Made by a program: the position numbers and the translations under genes | Part shown: one piece after another, positions 34,137 through 43,017 of the stretch | Numbering within the stretch: position 1 is the first letter of the stretch | Layout of the letters: each line of letters starts with the position of its first letter | The notes under the pieces: model-generated | What the model was told of the DNA's origin: nothing | Database searches by the model: none | Seen by the model: the letters and a program-made list of their open reading frames with translations, nothing else | Assembly: GCF_900314615.1 (NCBI RefSeq) | Contig: NZ_OMWA01000021.1 | Span: forward strand, 1 to 62,550 | Length of the DNA stretch: 62,550 nt | Direction: 5' to 3' | DNA from: an uncultured Methanobrevibacter sp. | GTDB lineage: Archaea > Methanobacteriota > Methanobacteria > Methanobacteriales > Methanobacteriaceae

Positions 34137-35054
34137 ATGTATTTAAGTATTGTTGTGCCTTGTTATAATGAAAAGGATTCTGTCAGTATTTTTCACAAAG
34201 AGATTGAAAAGACTTTAACTGACATGAAATATGAGATTATTTTTGTAAATGACGGGTCTTCTGACAATACTTTGGATGAAATGAAAAAACTGGCTGATAC
34301 TGATTTGAAGGTTAAGTATATTTCATTTTCAAGAAATTTTGGAAAGGAGTCTGCACTTTATGCCGGTTTGAAAAATGCAAAAGGAGATCTGGTTTGCGTA
34401 ATGGACGTTGACTTGCAGGACCCTCCAAGTCTTCTTCCCCAAATGATTGATGACATTGGCGATTATGATGTTGTTGCAACAAGAAGGGTCACCCGTAAAG
34501 GAGAACCTGTGATAAGATCTTTTTTAGCTCGAATGTTTTACCAATTTATCAACAGAATTTCAAAAATTGAACTGGTTGACGGAGCACGTGACTACCGTGT
34601 AATGACCAGGCAGGTTGTAAATGCTCTTTTGGAGCTTAATGAATATAACAGATTTTCAAAAGGCCTTTTTGCATGGGTAGGATTTAAAACAAAATGGATT
34701 GAATATGAGAATGTCGAAAGGGTTGCCGGTGAAACCAGCTGGTCATTCTGGGGGCTTTTAGCTTATTCCATTGAAGGTATTGTTGCATTTACTGCAGTTC
34801 CTCTGTCAATATCAACCTTTTTTGGTATATTATTTTCAATCATTGCGTTTATTTTAATAATTTTTATTGTAGTTCGTACTTTGATTTATTCAAATCCTGT
34901 TGCAGGTTGGGCATCAACTGTAACTATAATCTTATTTTTAGGCGGCATACAGCTATTTTCAATAGGAATACTTGGAAAATATCTGGAAAAGACCTATACT
35001 GAAGTTAAAAACAGGCCTATTTATATTGTTGGAGAGACTAACATTGAAGATTGA
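34137..35054 (+). CDS. GtrB/DPM1-type polyprenyl-phosphate glycosyltransferase (GT2)
   Basis: A 305-residue protein. The GT2 domain (1-230) begins SIVVPCYNEKDSV, has EIIFVNDGSSDNT, the DXD-type metal site VMDVDLQDPP, and SRNFGKESALYAGL. Two C-terminal membrane helices (about 235-290) match GtrB enzymes, which put glucose or mannose onto a polyprenyl phosphate at the inner membrane face. Its 3' end overlaps the gtrA-like gene by 11 bases, so the two are coupled and act in series: synthesis then flipping. The sugar is unknown. Confidence 0.88.
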   Translation: MYLSIVVPCYNEKDSVSIFHKEIEKTLTDMKYEIIFVNDGSSDNTLDEMKKLADTDLKVKYISFSRNFGKESALYAGLKNAKGDLVCVMDVDLQDPPSLLPQMIDDIGDYDVVATRRVTRKGEPVIRSFLARMFYQFINRISKIELVDGARDYRVMTRQVVNALLELNEYNRFSKGLFAWVGFKTKWIEYENVERVAGETSWSFWGLLAYSIEGIVAFTAVPLSISTFFGILFSIIAFILIIFIVVRTLIYSNPVAGWASTVTIILFLGGIQLFSIGILGKYLEKTYTEVKNRPIYIVGETNIED

Positions 35055-35421
35055 AAAGGAACTCTTCTGGTATGTGGTTTTTGGAGTCTTAACAACTCTG
35101 GTCAATATTGGAGTATATTTTGTTTTGACCCGTCTGGGAATTAATTATCTCCTGTCCAATATTCTGGCATGGTTTTTTTCTGTGCTTTTTGCCTATGTCA
35201 CTAACCGCAGATGGGTATTTGAATCAAAAAGCCCAAATGTCTTAAAAGAATGTGTATTGTTTTTTTCAGGCCGTATATTTTCCGGAGTAATTGATACTGG
35301 GCTTATGTGGCTTTTCATTGACGTTTTAGCTATTGGGGACGTTATCTCAAAAACAGTGATTCAGGTAATTGTCGTTGTTTTAAATTATGTTATATCAAAA
35401 TGGGTAGTTTTTAATGAATAG
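35044..35421 (+). CDS. GtrA-type membrane protein (lipid-linked sugar flippase), TTG start
   Basis: A 125-residue protein with four membrane segments and the GtrA pattern (YVVFGVLTTLVNIGVYFVL, LAWFFSVLFAYVTNRRWVF, NYVISKWVVF). GtrA proteins are proposed to flip the polyprenyl-phosphate sugar made by GtrB. GGAGAG 7 bases upstream selects TTG at 35044; the longer upstream frame lies within the gtrB-like gene. Confidence 0.85.
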   Translation: MKIEKELFWYVVFGVLTTLVNIGVYFVLTRLGINYLLSNILAWFFSVLFAYVTNRRWVFESKSPNVLKECVLFFSGRIFSGVIDTGLMWLFIDVLAIGDVISKTVIQVIVVVLNYVISKWVVFNE

Positions 35422-35462
35422 TAATGATGTAAATTAGTTGTTTAACGGAATATTATTTTCTA

Positions 35463-35483
35463 TTCGATTTCTTTTAGGATTTG
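35463..35483. repeat. 21-bp exact match to the 3' coding end of the 487-residue membrane protein
   Basis: Identical to 32573-32593, followed at 35490-35512 by an AATAAG/GAAAATAAGG-like tract also seen after that gene (32526-32543). It looks like a fragment of a duplicated 3' end left between the gtrA-like gene and paralog 2. Confidence 0.5.
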
Positions 35484-35573
35484 GGGATGTAAAAAAATAA
35501 GAGAAAATAAGGGAGTTTAAAAAATTTAACTGAGGAATTTTTATTTTTCTCCCAAAATTAATATAATTTGAGA

Positions 35574-37061
35574 TTATTTTTTATTCATTTCGATTTCTTT
35601 TAATATTTGGTCGACTAAATCTGAATCATATTCGTTATCAGGTTTTGTTTCTGTACTTTCTGTTTCGTTTAATATATTGTCAATGTCTTCGAAATCTAAC
35701 TCTTCAAGTTCTTCATAAAAGTCATTGGAATAATCATATTGTGGGATGAATTTTTCTTTAATTTCATTTTCTGAGTCTAAACTTGAATAATTCTTGGTTT
35801 CATAAGTTTTTTCTTGTTTGGTTGTTTGTGTAGTTGTGTACTGGTTTGTTTTTTCTTGTTTAGCAAGTTGTGGAGTTTCATAAGTTTTAATATCTTTTAT
35901 TTTAGTTATTTGTGTAATATTTGAAATATCACTTAGTTTGAAACCTACTTTAAAGTATATGCTTATGAAAATAATTGCTATTAAATAAAAAATCAATATG
36001 CTGGAATAAAGATTATTCTGGCCGGTTAAAACAACGAGAATTAGATTCAATAATGCAGGTGAATACATTAAAAATATTTCTTCTGATTGCAGTGCTGCAC
36101 TGATTAAAACAAGCAGTATTACTGAAAAAATCATGCATAATATCGGATTGTTAAGCAAACCATCTATAATGAAATTTTCTCTAAACAGATTAACAAATGA
36201 ATCAACCATATGGTAATTGCTGTTTTTAATGTTTATTGAAGCTGTATTTTCAATATCATTGCTTGGATTGTCATTTATTGATGAGAAAAACTGATTTTTA
36301 GCATTTTCAAGATTAATTCCCTCTTCAAATGCATCATTTGTTTTGATATTTGAAGTATCATTGTCAACATCATATATAAAATTCAAAGATCCGATTAATA
36401 GCATTCCAACAAGTGCTATTCCAACAAGCAAGATATATGTTTTTTCAGAGGGGCTTTTGTCAAATAAATAATAAAGAATTGCCATTAATGAAAATAAAGA
36501 AATATAAATTCCGTAAGTGCTTAATCCGCTCATAATGGCCAGATTTATGCCTATAAGTATGATTAACTTATTGTTAATTTGACCCTTCTCATCAATCATT
36601 ACCTTAATTAGAAAACATAAAAACATTACTGAGTAACTAAATAAGATATTGCTTGATAATGTAATTGAATATATTGCATTGATGGGAATCAAACAAATAA
36701 TTAATGTTATAATAAATTGTATGAAAAATTCGTTACTGGAATCTGCACTATCGTCACGATGGTACTTGCAGATTATCATCCACAATAGTGAAAAAATTAC
36801 CATTTGGATAATACCAATGAATATTGGGCTTTTAAATATTTTAATACAAGCTTTTTCAAATAATGTGTGGAATATTGGATGAGCATTTGTAAACTGTCCG
36901 GTAACTATCTGGTGAAGCTGACTGTATGATGAGGCAGTTAAAACACCTGGATTGTATATATAAATGTATAATGAAAATATTAAAATAGGAATTGTCAATA
37001 TTGCTAAATCCCTATAATTTAATTTTAATCCTCTGTTTGATTCAATTGAATTTAAATTCAT
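35574..37061 (-). CDS. Polytopic membrane protein with acidic cytoplasmic tail (GT-C-like), paralog 2
   Basis: A 495-residue paralog of the protein at 32555, sharing LNYRDLAILTIPILIFSLYIYIYNPGVLTASSYSQLHQIVTGQF, the membrane layout, and the tail EYDSDLVDQILKEIE. The linker before the tail is rich in Thr/Gln/Lys repeats (TKQEKTYETKN). AGGGAT precedes the ATG. Having one paralog on each side of a GtrA/GtrB pair suggests alternative acceptor-specific transferases using one lipid-linked sugar, which is inference. Confidence 0.65.
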   Translation of the reverse strand: MNLNSIESNRGLKLNYRDLAILTIPILIFSLYIYIYNPGVLTASSYSQLHQIVTGQFTNAHPIFHTLFEKACIKIFKSPIFIGIIQMVIFSLLWMIICKYHRDDSADSSNEFFIQFIITLIICLIPINAIYSITLSSNILFSYSVMFLCFLIKVMIDEKGQINNKLIILIGINLAIMSGLSTYGIYISLFSLMAILYYLFDKSPSEKTYILLVGIALVGMLLIGSLNFIYDVDNDTSNIKTNDAFEEGINLENAKNQFFSSINDNPSNDIENTASINIKNSNYHMVDSFVNLFRENFIIDGLLNNPILCMIFSVILLVLISAALQSEEIFLMYSPALLNLILVVLTGQNNLYSSILIFYLIAIIFISIYFKVGFKLSDISNITQITKIKDIKTYETPQLAKQEKTNQYTTTQTTKQEKTYETKNYSSLDSENEIKEKFIPQYDYSNDFYEELEELDFEDIDNILNETESTETKPDNEYDSDLVDQILKEIEMNKK

Positions 37062-37246
37062 AACTATCCCTTTATTTTTAAAAGTATATAATTAATTTTA
37101 TTTTTCTCCATTTACTTAAGCATTTTAATCATTATGATTTAAAATTAACCATTTTAATAAAAAATTGCGCTTCAAAAATTAAGCTCAATTTAATTCACTT
37201 AATTTTTGATAGCTCCAAAAATTTATTTCAATAAATTTAATTCTAA

Positions 37247-39367
37247 CTAAACATAGTCAACTTTAAAAATCTTATGTTCTTTATATTCATATAATTTTGT
37301 AAAGTGCACGTTATTATTAGAGTGTTTATCTAAATTATGTGCTGATTCAATATAAGAAACATTTAATTTTTCTAAATCATCTATTTTTAAATTTAATTGG
37401 AATAAATCTGGTTTAATTAATGTAAAATTTGTAACCGTATCATTATTATCTACTATGTTGACCATTATATGGGCGTATCGATTATATGTTTCATAACTCT
37501 GATTATTTGGATCTATTTTTTGCCATTTTTCCAAATCAGGGTAAGTATTAACAGAATTTATTGTTCTTGCTCCTGCAGCAATTAACATATTATTAATTTT
37601 ATGCCCATCTTCATTAATAATCCATATGCCATTCGGATCCTTTTCAACTATTTCTTCTACATGTTTGAAATGTTCTGATCCAAATATTACATCAGTACCG
37701 GAATCAACAGGATTTACAAGCGCTCCGCCTAAAAATGTTAAACAGATAATGCATATTAAAAACATTTTCTGATATTTTTCTGATGATGATAAGAAAGAAA
37801 CAGAAAATGTTATGCCTAGCAATATAAAAGCGATTATAGGCATCCAGGATAAGTAATACTGACTGAATTCAACGAATGTCCAAGCTATCATAATCAGTGA
37901 TAGAGCTATTGAACCAATAATGAATAATTTGGCATGTTTATTTTGTTTTAAATTGCTTATTGCACGAATTAATATTAAAATACCAACAAATGTAATGACT
38001 GGAGGTAATCTTGAATTTTTAATATGGCCTCTTAAAGTTAAATCAACGATAAAATCTGGTAAATGTATGAAATAAAAGATTAATAATATAAAATATAATG
38101 CTAATAATCCTATTAACAATTTATCTTTTGTTTTCTGATAAAGTAAAACTATAGCTGATAAAACTAATGGGAGTGGGAATAAATCAATGAAAACTGAAAA
38201 ATTACAAACATTTGAACCAAATAATATGCCATCTTGTTTAAGAGGATAGAATAGGGTAGGTATATAATATGAAAATATGTTTACATCCCCTCCTCCATTA
38301 AATACTTCTGAACCGGGGTAGGATGTATTTAAAATAATCTTAATTGTTTCTAATGAATAACTTAAAACATGGGCCATGATTAATGAGAAAATTATTAGAA
38401 CAATACCAATAATCAGCACATCTTTTTTGGAATATGTAAATTGGGAACGATTTTTTAAGAATATCCAAGCTGCTAGTAAAACGAAGACATATGCAAAAGG
38501 AATTTGCCAGGATGGATAAAATACAAGTATGAATGTTCCAATAGAAATCATCAATCCAATGGCAATCAATATGCGCTTTTTATAGTCGTCAATAGTCATA
38601 TACCAATTTATCAGCAAAACTCCTAATTGTCCAAAAATTAATTGTTCGACTAAACCGTTAATAGCAAACCACCATTGAACAACTGGGGCAAAAGTAATTA
38701 AAAAAGCATATGCACAAGAAAATGTTTTATTTTTATTAGTTAAAAGCATACCTAATTCAAATGAAACTAAAAATAGAAAAACTAATCTTCCTATCCAAAA
38801 AAAGGACAATCCTTGGCCTTGATTTAAAAATAAATACCCTGTTAAAAATGGTCTGAAAATCATTCCAATGTCTAAAACTGGTTGGCCGTAAATTATAAAC
38901 ATGTCGGTAGTTGATGCTCTGACAATGTCTGAAAAGTATGCAAAATCATTTAGATATTGTGAAAATGCAAACATAGTGTTTACAACATATTCGTCACCTC
39001 GAATTGGTCTTGACACACCAAGTAAAGTTTTATGATTCACACCAAAAAAATTTAATTCGTTAATTGAAGACCCATGTATCTGAAAAATAACTGCTATAAC
39101 AATCACTAGCAACGATAATGGTAATCTGTATGTGTAAATAAAATTCAATACCTTATCTTTCCTTGTTTCATCAAATAATATGTAAAATAGTATAAAGAAT
39201 ATTATAAAAAATATTGAGAATTCATATATTGAAAAATGTTTAAAAAAACTATTTGAAAAGTTTTGCACTAAATCTGCATTATCAATTAAAATAACATAAC
39301 ATTCTATAAAAAAAGATATTATGAATGAAAATATGATATTAAAAAATAATTTATTTTTTCTTATCAT
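37247..39367 (-). CDS. Large polytopic membrane protein, GT-C glycosyltransferase-like (706 residues)
   Basis: About 14-16 membrane segments. The first extracytoplasmic loop contains NHKTLLGVSRPIRGDEYVVN, with the acidic pair expected in GT-C catalytic loops. The C-terminal 150 residues form a soluble extracytoplasmic domain (FKHVEEIVEKDPNGIWIINEDG...). It resembles uncharacterised polytopic proteins of surface-glycan loci. The ATG at 39367 has a GGAGG about 19 bases upstream, too far for normal use; in-frame TTT ATT TTA AAA AAC lies between, so the true start may differ. It is predicted to add sugars outside the membrane. Confidence 0.6.
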   Translation of the reverse strand: MIRKNKLFFNIIFSFIISFFIECYVILIDNADLVQNFSNSFFKHFSIYEFSIFFIIFFILFYILFDETRKDKVLNFIYTYRLPLSLLVIVIAVIFQIHGSSINELNFFGVNHKTLLGVSRPIRGDEYVVNTMFAFSQYLNDFAYFSDIVRASTTDMFIIYGQPVLDIGMIFRPFLTGYLFLNQGQGLSFFWIGRLVFLFLVSFELGMLLTNKNKTFSCAYAFLITFAPVVQWWFAINGLVEQLIFGQLGVLLINWYMTIDDYKKRILIAIGLMISIGTFILVFYPSWQIPFAYVFVLLAAWIFLKNRSQFTYSKKDVLIIGIVLIIFSLIMAHVLSYSLETIKIILNTSYPGSEVFNGGGDVNIFSYYIPTLFYPLKQDGILFGSNVCNFSVFIDLFPLPLVLSAIVLLYQKTKDKLLIGLLALYFILLIFYFIHLPDFIVDLTLRGHIKNSRLPPVITFVGILILIRAISNLKQNKHAKLFIIGSIALSLIMIAWTFVEFSQYYLSWMPIIAFILLGITFSVSFLSSSEKYQKMFLICIICLTFLGGALVNPVDSGTDVIFGSEHFKHVEEIVEKDPNGIWIINEDGHKINNMLIAAGARTINSVNTYPDLEKWQKIDPNNQSYETYNRYAHIMVNIVDNNDTVTNFTLIKPDLFQLNLKIDDLEKLNVSYIESAHNLDKHSNNNVHFTKLYEYKEHKIFKVDYV

Positions 39368-39527
39368 GTTTTTTAAAATAAAAATTCCTCCCGTCTGATT
39401 ATGGTTATTATCTGTATATAAATTGCATATTATATATACCTTGTGACGATTCCAAAAATATATCTCTTAAAAAAGTTCTTTGATTTATAATTTAACTAAA
39501 AAATAATTATCCTTTAATTAGATATTG

Positions 39528-39608
39528 GAGTATCGCAGAAATTTGATTTCTACATTAAATTTCTTTTGAATATGAAATCGTGAACTATTTAATAGGTCTG
39601 CGATACTC
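39528..39608. other. Long-range inverted repeat 3' of the giant adhesin
   Basis: GAGTATCGCAGA (39528-39539) and TCTGCGATACTC (39597-39608) are exact inverse copies separated by 57 bases. The segment lies between the adhesin stop (39620) and the upstream region of the 706-residue gene. It could be a structured 3' UTR, a terminator, or the ends of a tiny mobile relic. Confidence 0.5.
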
Positions 39609-39619
39609 TTCTTTTTAAT

Positions 39620-42600
39620 TTATTTTATAGTTATTTTTATATTTTTAACGATTTTGTTGTAGTATTTGTCTCCTTTGTATGTTATTGTTGCTGTGAATTT
39701 GCCTTTTTTCTTTAAATTGGTGATTTTAAAGGCAGCCTGTCCTTTACTGTTTGTTTTTACCTTATATGTCTTTTTGTTGACTTTTAATGTAACCCATGTG
39801 TTTTTCATTACCTTGTTTTTATGATTTTTCAATGTAACTGTGTATTTTTTGGTTTTCAATGACTTTTTGAATGTTTGTGCTTTAGCTGTTAATTTTACAT
39901 TAGTTTTTTTAACAGTAACTTTGGCATCGCATGATGATTTCATGTAATTTTCATCACCATCAAATGTAATTTTTGCGGTATATGTTTTTGGAACTAACGC
40001 GCTGGTTGATATTTTGACTTGTCCGTTGTTATCTGTTGAGTATGTTTTAGCGCCGGTTCCTAGATCAACAGTTATGGCAGCATTTGCTATTGGACTGTTT
40101 TCGTTGTTTTTAAGGGTGACTACAATGTCTTTGTTTGTGTTGTAGGTTGTTGTTATGTCTGTTGCAGTAATCTGTGTTGTTTGTTTGCCTTTTGTTATTG
40201 TCTCGGTTGTGTTTGTTGGCAAGTATTTTTCATTACCGTAATATTTTACTGTTATAATTGATATGTCCTCACCAATTCCGATTTTTGCTAAATTAAGTTG
40301 TCCGTTGCTGTCTGTTCTGTATGCTTTATCTCCTTTTCCATAATTAATTACAAATGGCAGTTCCGGTAATGGAGTGTTTTGACTGTTTGTAATTGTAATT
40401 ACTAAGTCGTTGTTTTCGTATTCTATTGAAACTTTGATTGTGTCCTTGTTTACTGTTATTTTTGATGTTGTACCTGACTGAATGTAGTTTTCACTACCGT
40501 AGTATGTTATTTTAGCATTATATGTGTCTGGAATTAAACCTTCGGTTGGTATTGTAATTTGTCCGTTTTTGTCAGTTGTGTATACTTCAACGCTTCTTGT
40601 TTTTATAACTACTACAATCATTTCATCTGCAATTGGGATGTTTTCGTTGTTTTTAAGGGTGACTACAATGTCTTTGTTTGTGTTGTATGTTGTTGTTACA
40701 TCTGTTGAGGTTATTTGTGTTGTTTGTTTGTTGATTGTTATTTTTGCTGTTGCGTTTGTTTGCTCGTAGCTTTCATTACCTTTGTATTTTATTTTCACGT
40801 CATATGTGTCGGTATCCAGAGTGTTTGTCTGTATTTTGACTTGTCCGTTGCTGTCTGTTGTGTAGCTTTCAGCACCTATTCCGAAGTCCATTGTTATTTG
40901 GGTATTGGTTAACGGGCGGTTCTGACCATCTTTAAGGGTAACTACAAATTCCTTGTTTGTGTTGTATGTTGTTGTTATGTTGGTTGCTGTTATTTGTGTT
41001 GTTTGTTTGCTGATTGTTATTTTTGCTGTGGCATTTGATGGAAGATAGTTTTCACTGCCGTCGAATCTTATGTTTGCAGTATATGTTTTTACAGGCAGGT
41101 CTTTTGTTGGTATTTTTACTTCTCCGTTATTATCTGTTCCATATGTTTCAGCACCACTTCCCATATCCACTGCTATTTCCATATTAGTTAACGGGCTGTT
41201 TTGACTGTTTACAAGAGTAATTATCAAATAGTTTTCGCTGCTGTAAGCTGTTGAGAGATCAGCTACGGTAATTTTTGATGTTTGTCTGTCAACTACTTTT
41301 TCAGTAAGGGTTACTGTTGATTGGCAATAAACAGAATTTCCATTAAATGTTGAAGTTGCAGTGTATGTTCCAGGATTCATGTTTTCAAATTTTGCAATGA
41401 ACTGGCCATTTTTGTCAGTATTTGCTCTGATATTTTCATTTTCTATACTTGCGCTGACGGTTTCACTACTTATTGGGGAATTATATTCATCTACCAATTT
41501 TCCTTTAACAATTATTCCTGAAGAATATTCAATTGAATCAATTGATATTTTGGTGTTGATGGTCTGCTCAATTTTTAGTTCACCATTACTTAAATAATCC
41601 TCAGATGCGATAGAAGTATTGCCTTTAAATACTAATGTGCCTTGTTTTGGATTATATACAGCATTGCCGATATTTGCAATATTGCTGTTAAATTCCGAAT
41701 TGGCTAATGTGGTAACAGATCCGCTTTCACCGCATATTGCTCCACCAAGACTGTTTGCTGTGTTTTTATTGAATTTTGTGTTTGATGCAGTTAAGGTAGA
41801 GTTTATCCCGGTAAATATTGCTCCTCCGGTTGTTGTCGCTACATTGTTTGTCATTTCACTATTTGTCAATAACATTTTATTTTTATTTGCACTGTAGATT
41901 ACGCCTCCACTTTTTGTTGCATTGTTTTGAGTAAATATGGTTTTATCAGAAGTTAGTTCACAATTGCCATTCAAACATATTGCTCCGCCAAGATTTGCTT
42001 TGTTTGCTGTGAATATTGTGTTGGTTGTGGTTATGGTGTTGTTTTCTTTGGTGATTATTGCTCCCCCGTTTGCGTTTGCTGTGTTTTGTGTAAATGTGGT
42101 GCTGTCTGTTGTTATTTTGGAATTGGTGTCGATGAATATTGCTCCGCCAAGGTTTGCTTTGTTTGTGGCGAATATTGTGTTGGTTGTGGTTATGGTGTTG
42201 TTTTCTTTGGTGATTATTGCTCCCCCATTTGTGTTTGCTGTGTTTTGTGTAAATGTGGTGCTGTCTGTTGTTATTTTGGAATTAATGCCGCTAAGTATTG
42301 CTCCACCAACATTTGCTTTATTTATATTGAATGTTGTGTTTGTTGTGGTTAGGGTATTGTTTTCTCCGGTGAGTATTGCTCCTCCGATTGTGGTTGCGGT
42401 ATTATTTGTTAGTTCAGTGTTTTTTATTTGTATGTTGTTGTTTTTGGCAGTATAGATTGCTCCTCCGTTTTCTGCATTGTTTTGTGTGAAAATTGTGTCA
42501 TTTAGTATCATGTTTGAATTAACGCTTGTTAGTATTGCTCCTCCGAGGTTTGCTTTGTTTGTGGTGAATGTTGTGTTTGTTGTTGTTAGGGCTGTGTTTT

Positions 42601-42919
42601 CTCCGGTGATTATTGCTCCTCCGTTTTTGGTTGCAATGTTGTTGGCATTGTTTTGTGTGAATGTGGTTTGTTCTATGTTCATGTTAGAGTTGGCACTTAA
42701 GCAGATTGCTCCTCCTAGTTTTCCTTGGTTTTTGTTGAATGTTCCATTGTTTATGGTTAAGATGTTGTTTTCTCCGGTGCAGATTGCTCCTCCGATTGTG
42801 GTTGCGGTATTATTTGTTAGTTCAGTGTTTTTTATTTGTATGTCATTGTTTTTGTTGGCGTATATTGCTCCTCCGTTTTCTGCGTTGTTTTGTGTGAATG
42901 TGGTTTTTTCTATGTTCAT
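39620..42919 (-). CDS. C-terminal part of a giant beta-helix/Ig adhesin (frameshifted from the N-terminal part)
   Basis: The frame is open from the 20-bp duplication near 43040; the first ATG in it is at 42919. Residues 1-430 continue the beta-helix repeats of the N-terminal part (NGGAI..., NLGGAICLN, one turn about every 22-24 residues). Then come about six Ig-like repeats of about 90 residues (ATDITTTYNTNKDIVVTLKNNENSPI...KTYTAKITFDGDENY) and a basic terminal domain (SLKTKKYTVTLKNHKNKVMKN...). Without the N-terminal part it has no signal peptide, so alone it would stay inside the cell or not be made. Confidence 0.8.
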   Translation of the reverse strand: MNIEKTTFTQNNAENGGAIYANKNNDIQIKNTELTNNTATTIGGAICTGENNILTINNGTFNKNQGKLGGAICLSANSNMNIEQTTFTQNNANNIATKNGGAIITGENTALTTTNTTFTTNKANLGGAILTSVNSNMILNDTIFTQNNAENGGAIYTAKNNNIQIKNTELTNNTATTIGGAILTGENNTLTTTNTTFNINKANVGGAILSGINSKITTDSTTFTQNTANTNGGAIITKENNTITTTNTIFATNKANLGGAIFIDTNSKITTDSTTFTQNTANANGGAIITKENNTITTTNTIFTANKANLGGAICLNGNCELTSDKTIFTQNNATKSGGVIYSANKNKMLLTNSEMTNNVATTTGGAIFTGINSTLTASNTKFNKNTANSLGGAICGESGSVTTLANSEFNSNIANIGNAVYNPKQGTLVFKGNTSIASEDYLSNGELKIEQTINTKISIDSIEYSSGIIVKGKLVDEYNSPISSETVSASIENENIRANTDKNGQFIAKFENMNPGTYTATSTFNGNSVYCQSTVTLTEKVVDRQTSKITVADLSTAYSSENYLIITLVNSQNSPLTNMEIAVDMGSGAETYGTDNNGEVKIPTKDLPVKTYTANIRFDGSENYLPSNATAKITISKQTTQITATNITTTYNTNKEFVVTLKDGQNRPLTNTQITMDFGIGAESYTTDSNGQVKIQTNTLDTDTYDVKIKYKGNESYEQTNATAKITINKQTTQITSTDVTTTYNTNKDIVVTLKNNENIPIADEMIVVVIKTRSVEVYTTDKNGQITIPTEGLIPDTYNAKITYYGSENYIQSGTTSKITVNKDTIKVSIEYENNDLVITITNSQNTPLPELPFVINYGKGDKAYRTDSNGQLNLAKIGIGEDISIITVKYYGNEKYLPTNTTETITKGKQTTQITATDITTTYNTNKDIVVTLKNNENSPIANAAITVDLGTGAKTYSTDNNGQVKISTSALVPKTYTAKITFDGDENYMKSSCDAKVTVKKTNVKLTAKAQTFKKSLKTKKYTVTLKNHKNKVMKNTWVTLKVNKKTYKVKTNSKGQAAFKITNLKKKGKFTATITYKGDKYYNKIVKNIKITIK

Positions 42920-43017
42920 GTTTGAGTTAGTACTTAAGCAGATTGCCCCTCCCAGGTTTGCTTTGTTTGTGGTGAATGTTGTGTTTGTTGTTGTTAGGGC
43001 TGTGTTTTCTCCGGTGA

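Noticed and set aside
39528..39608. Inverted repeat as terminal repeats of an insertion sequence
   Set aside because: Only 57 bases separate the arms, no transposase is present, and no target-site duplication is evident; it is kept only as an unexplained structure.
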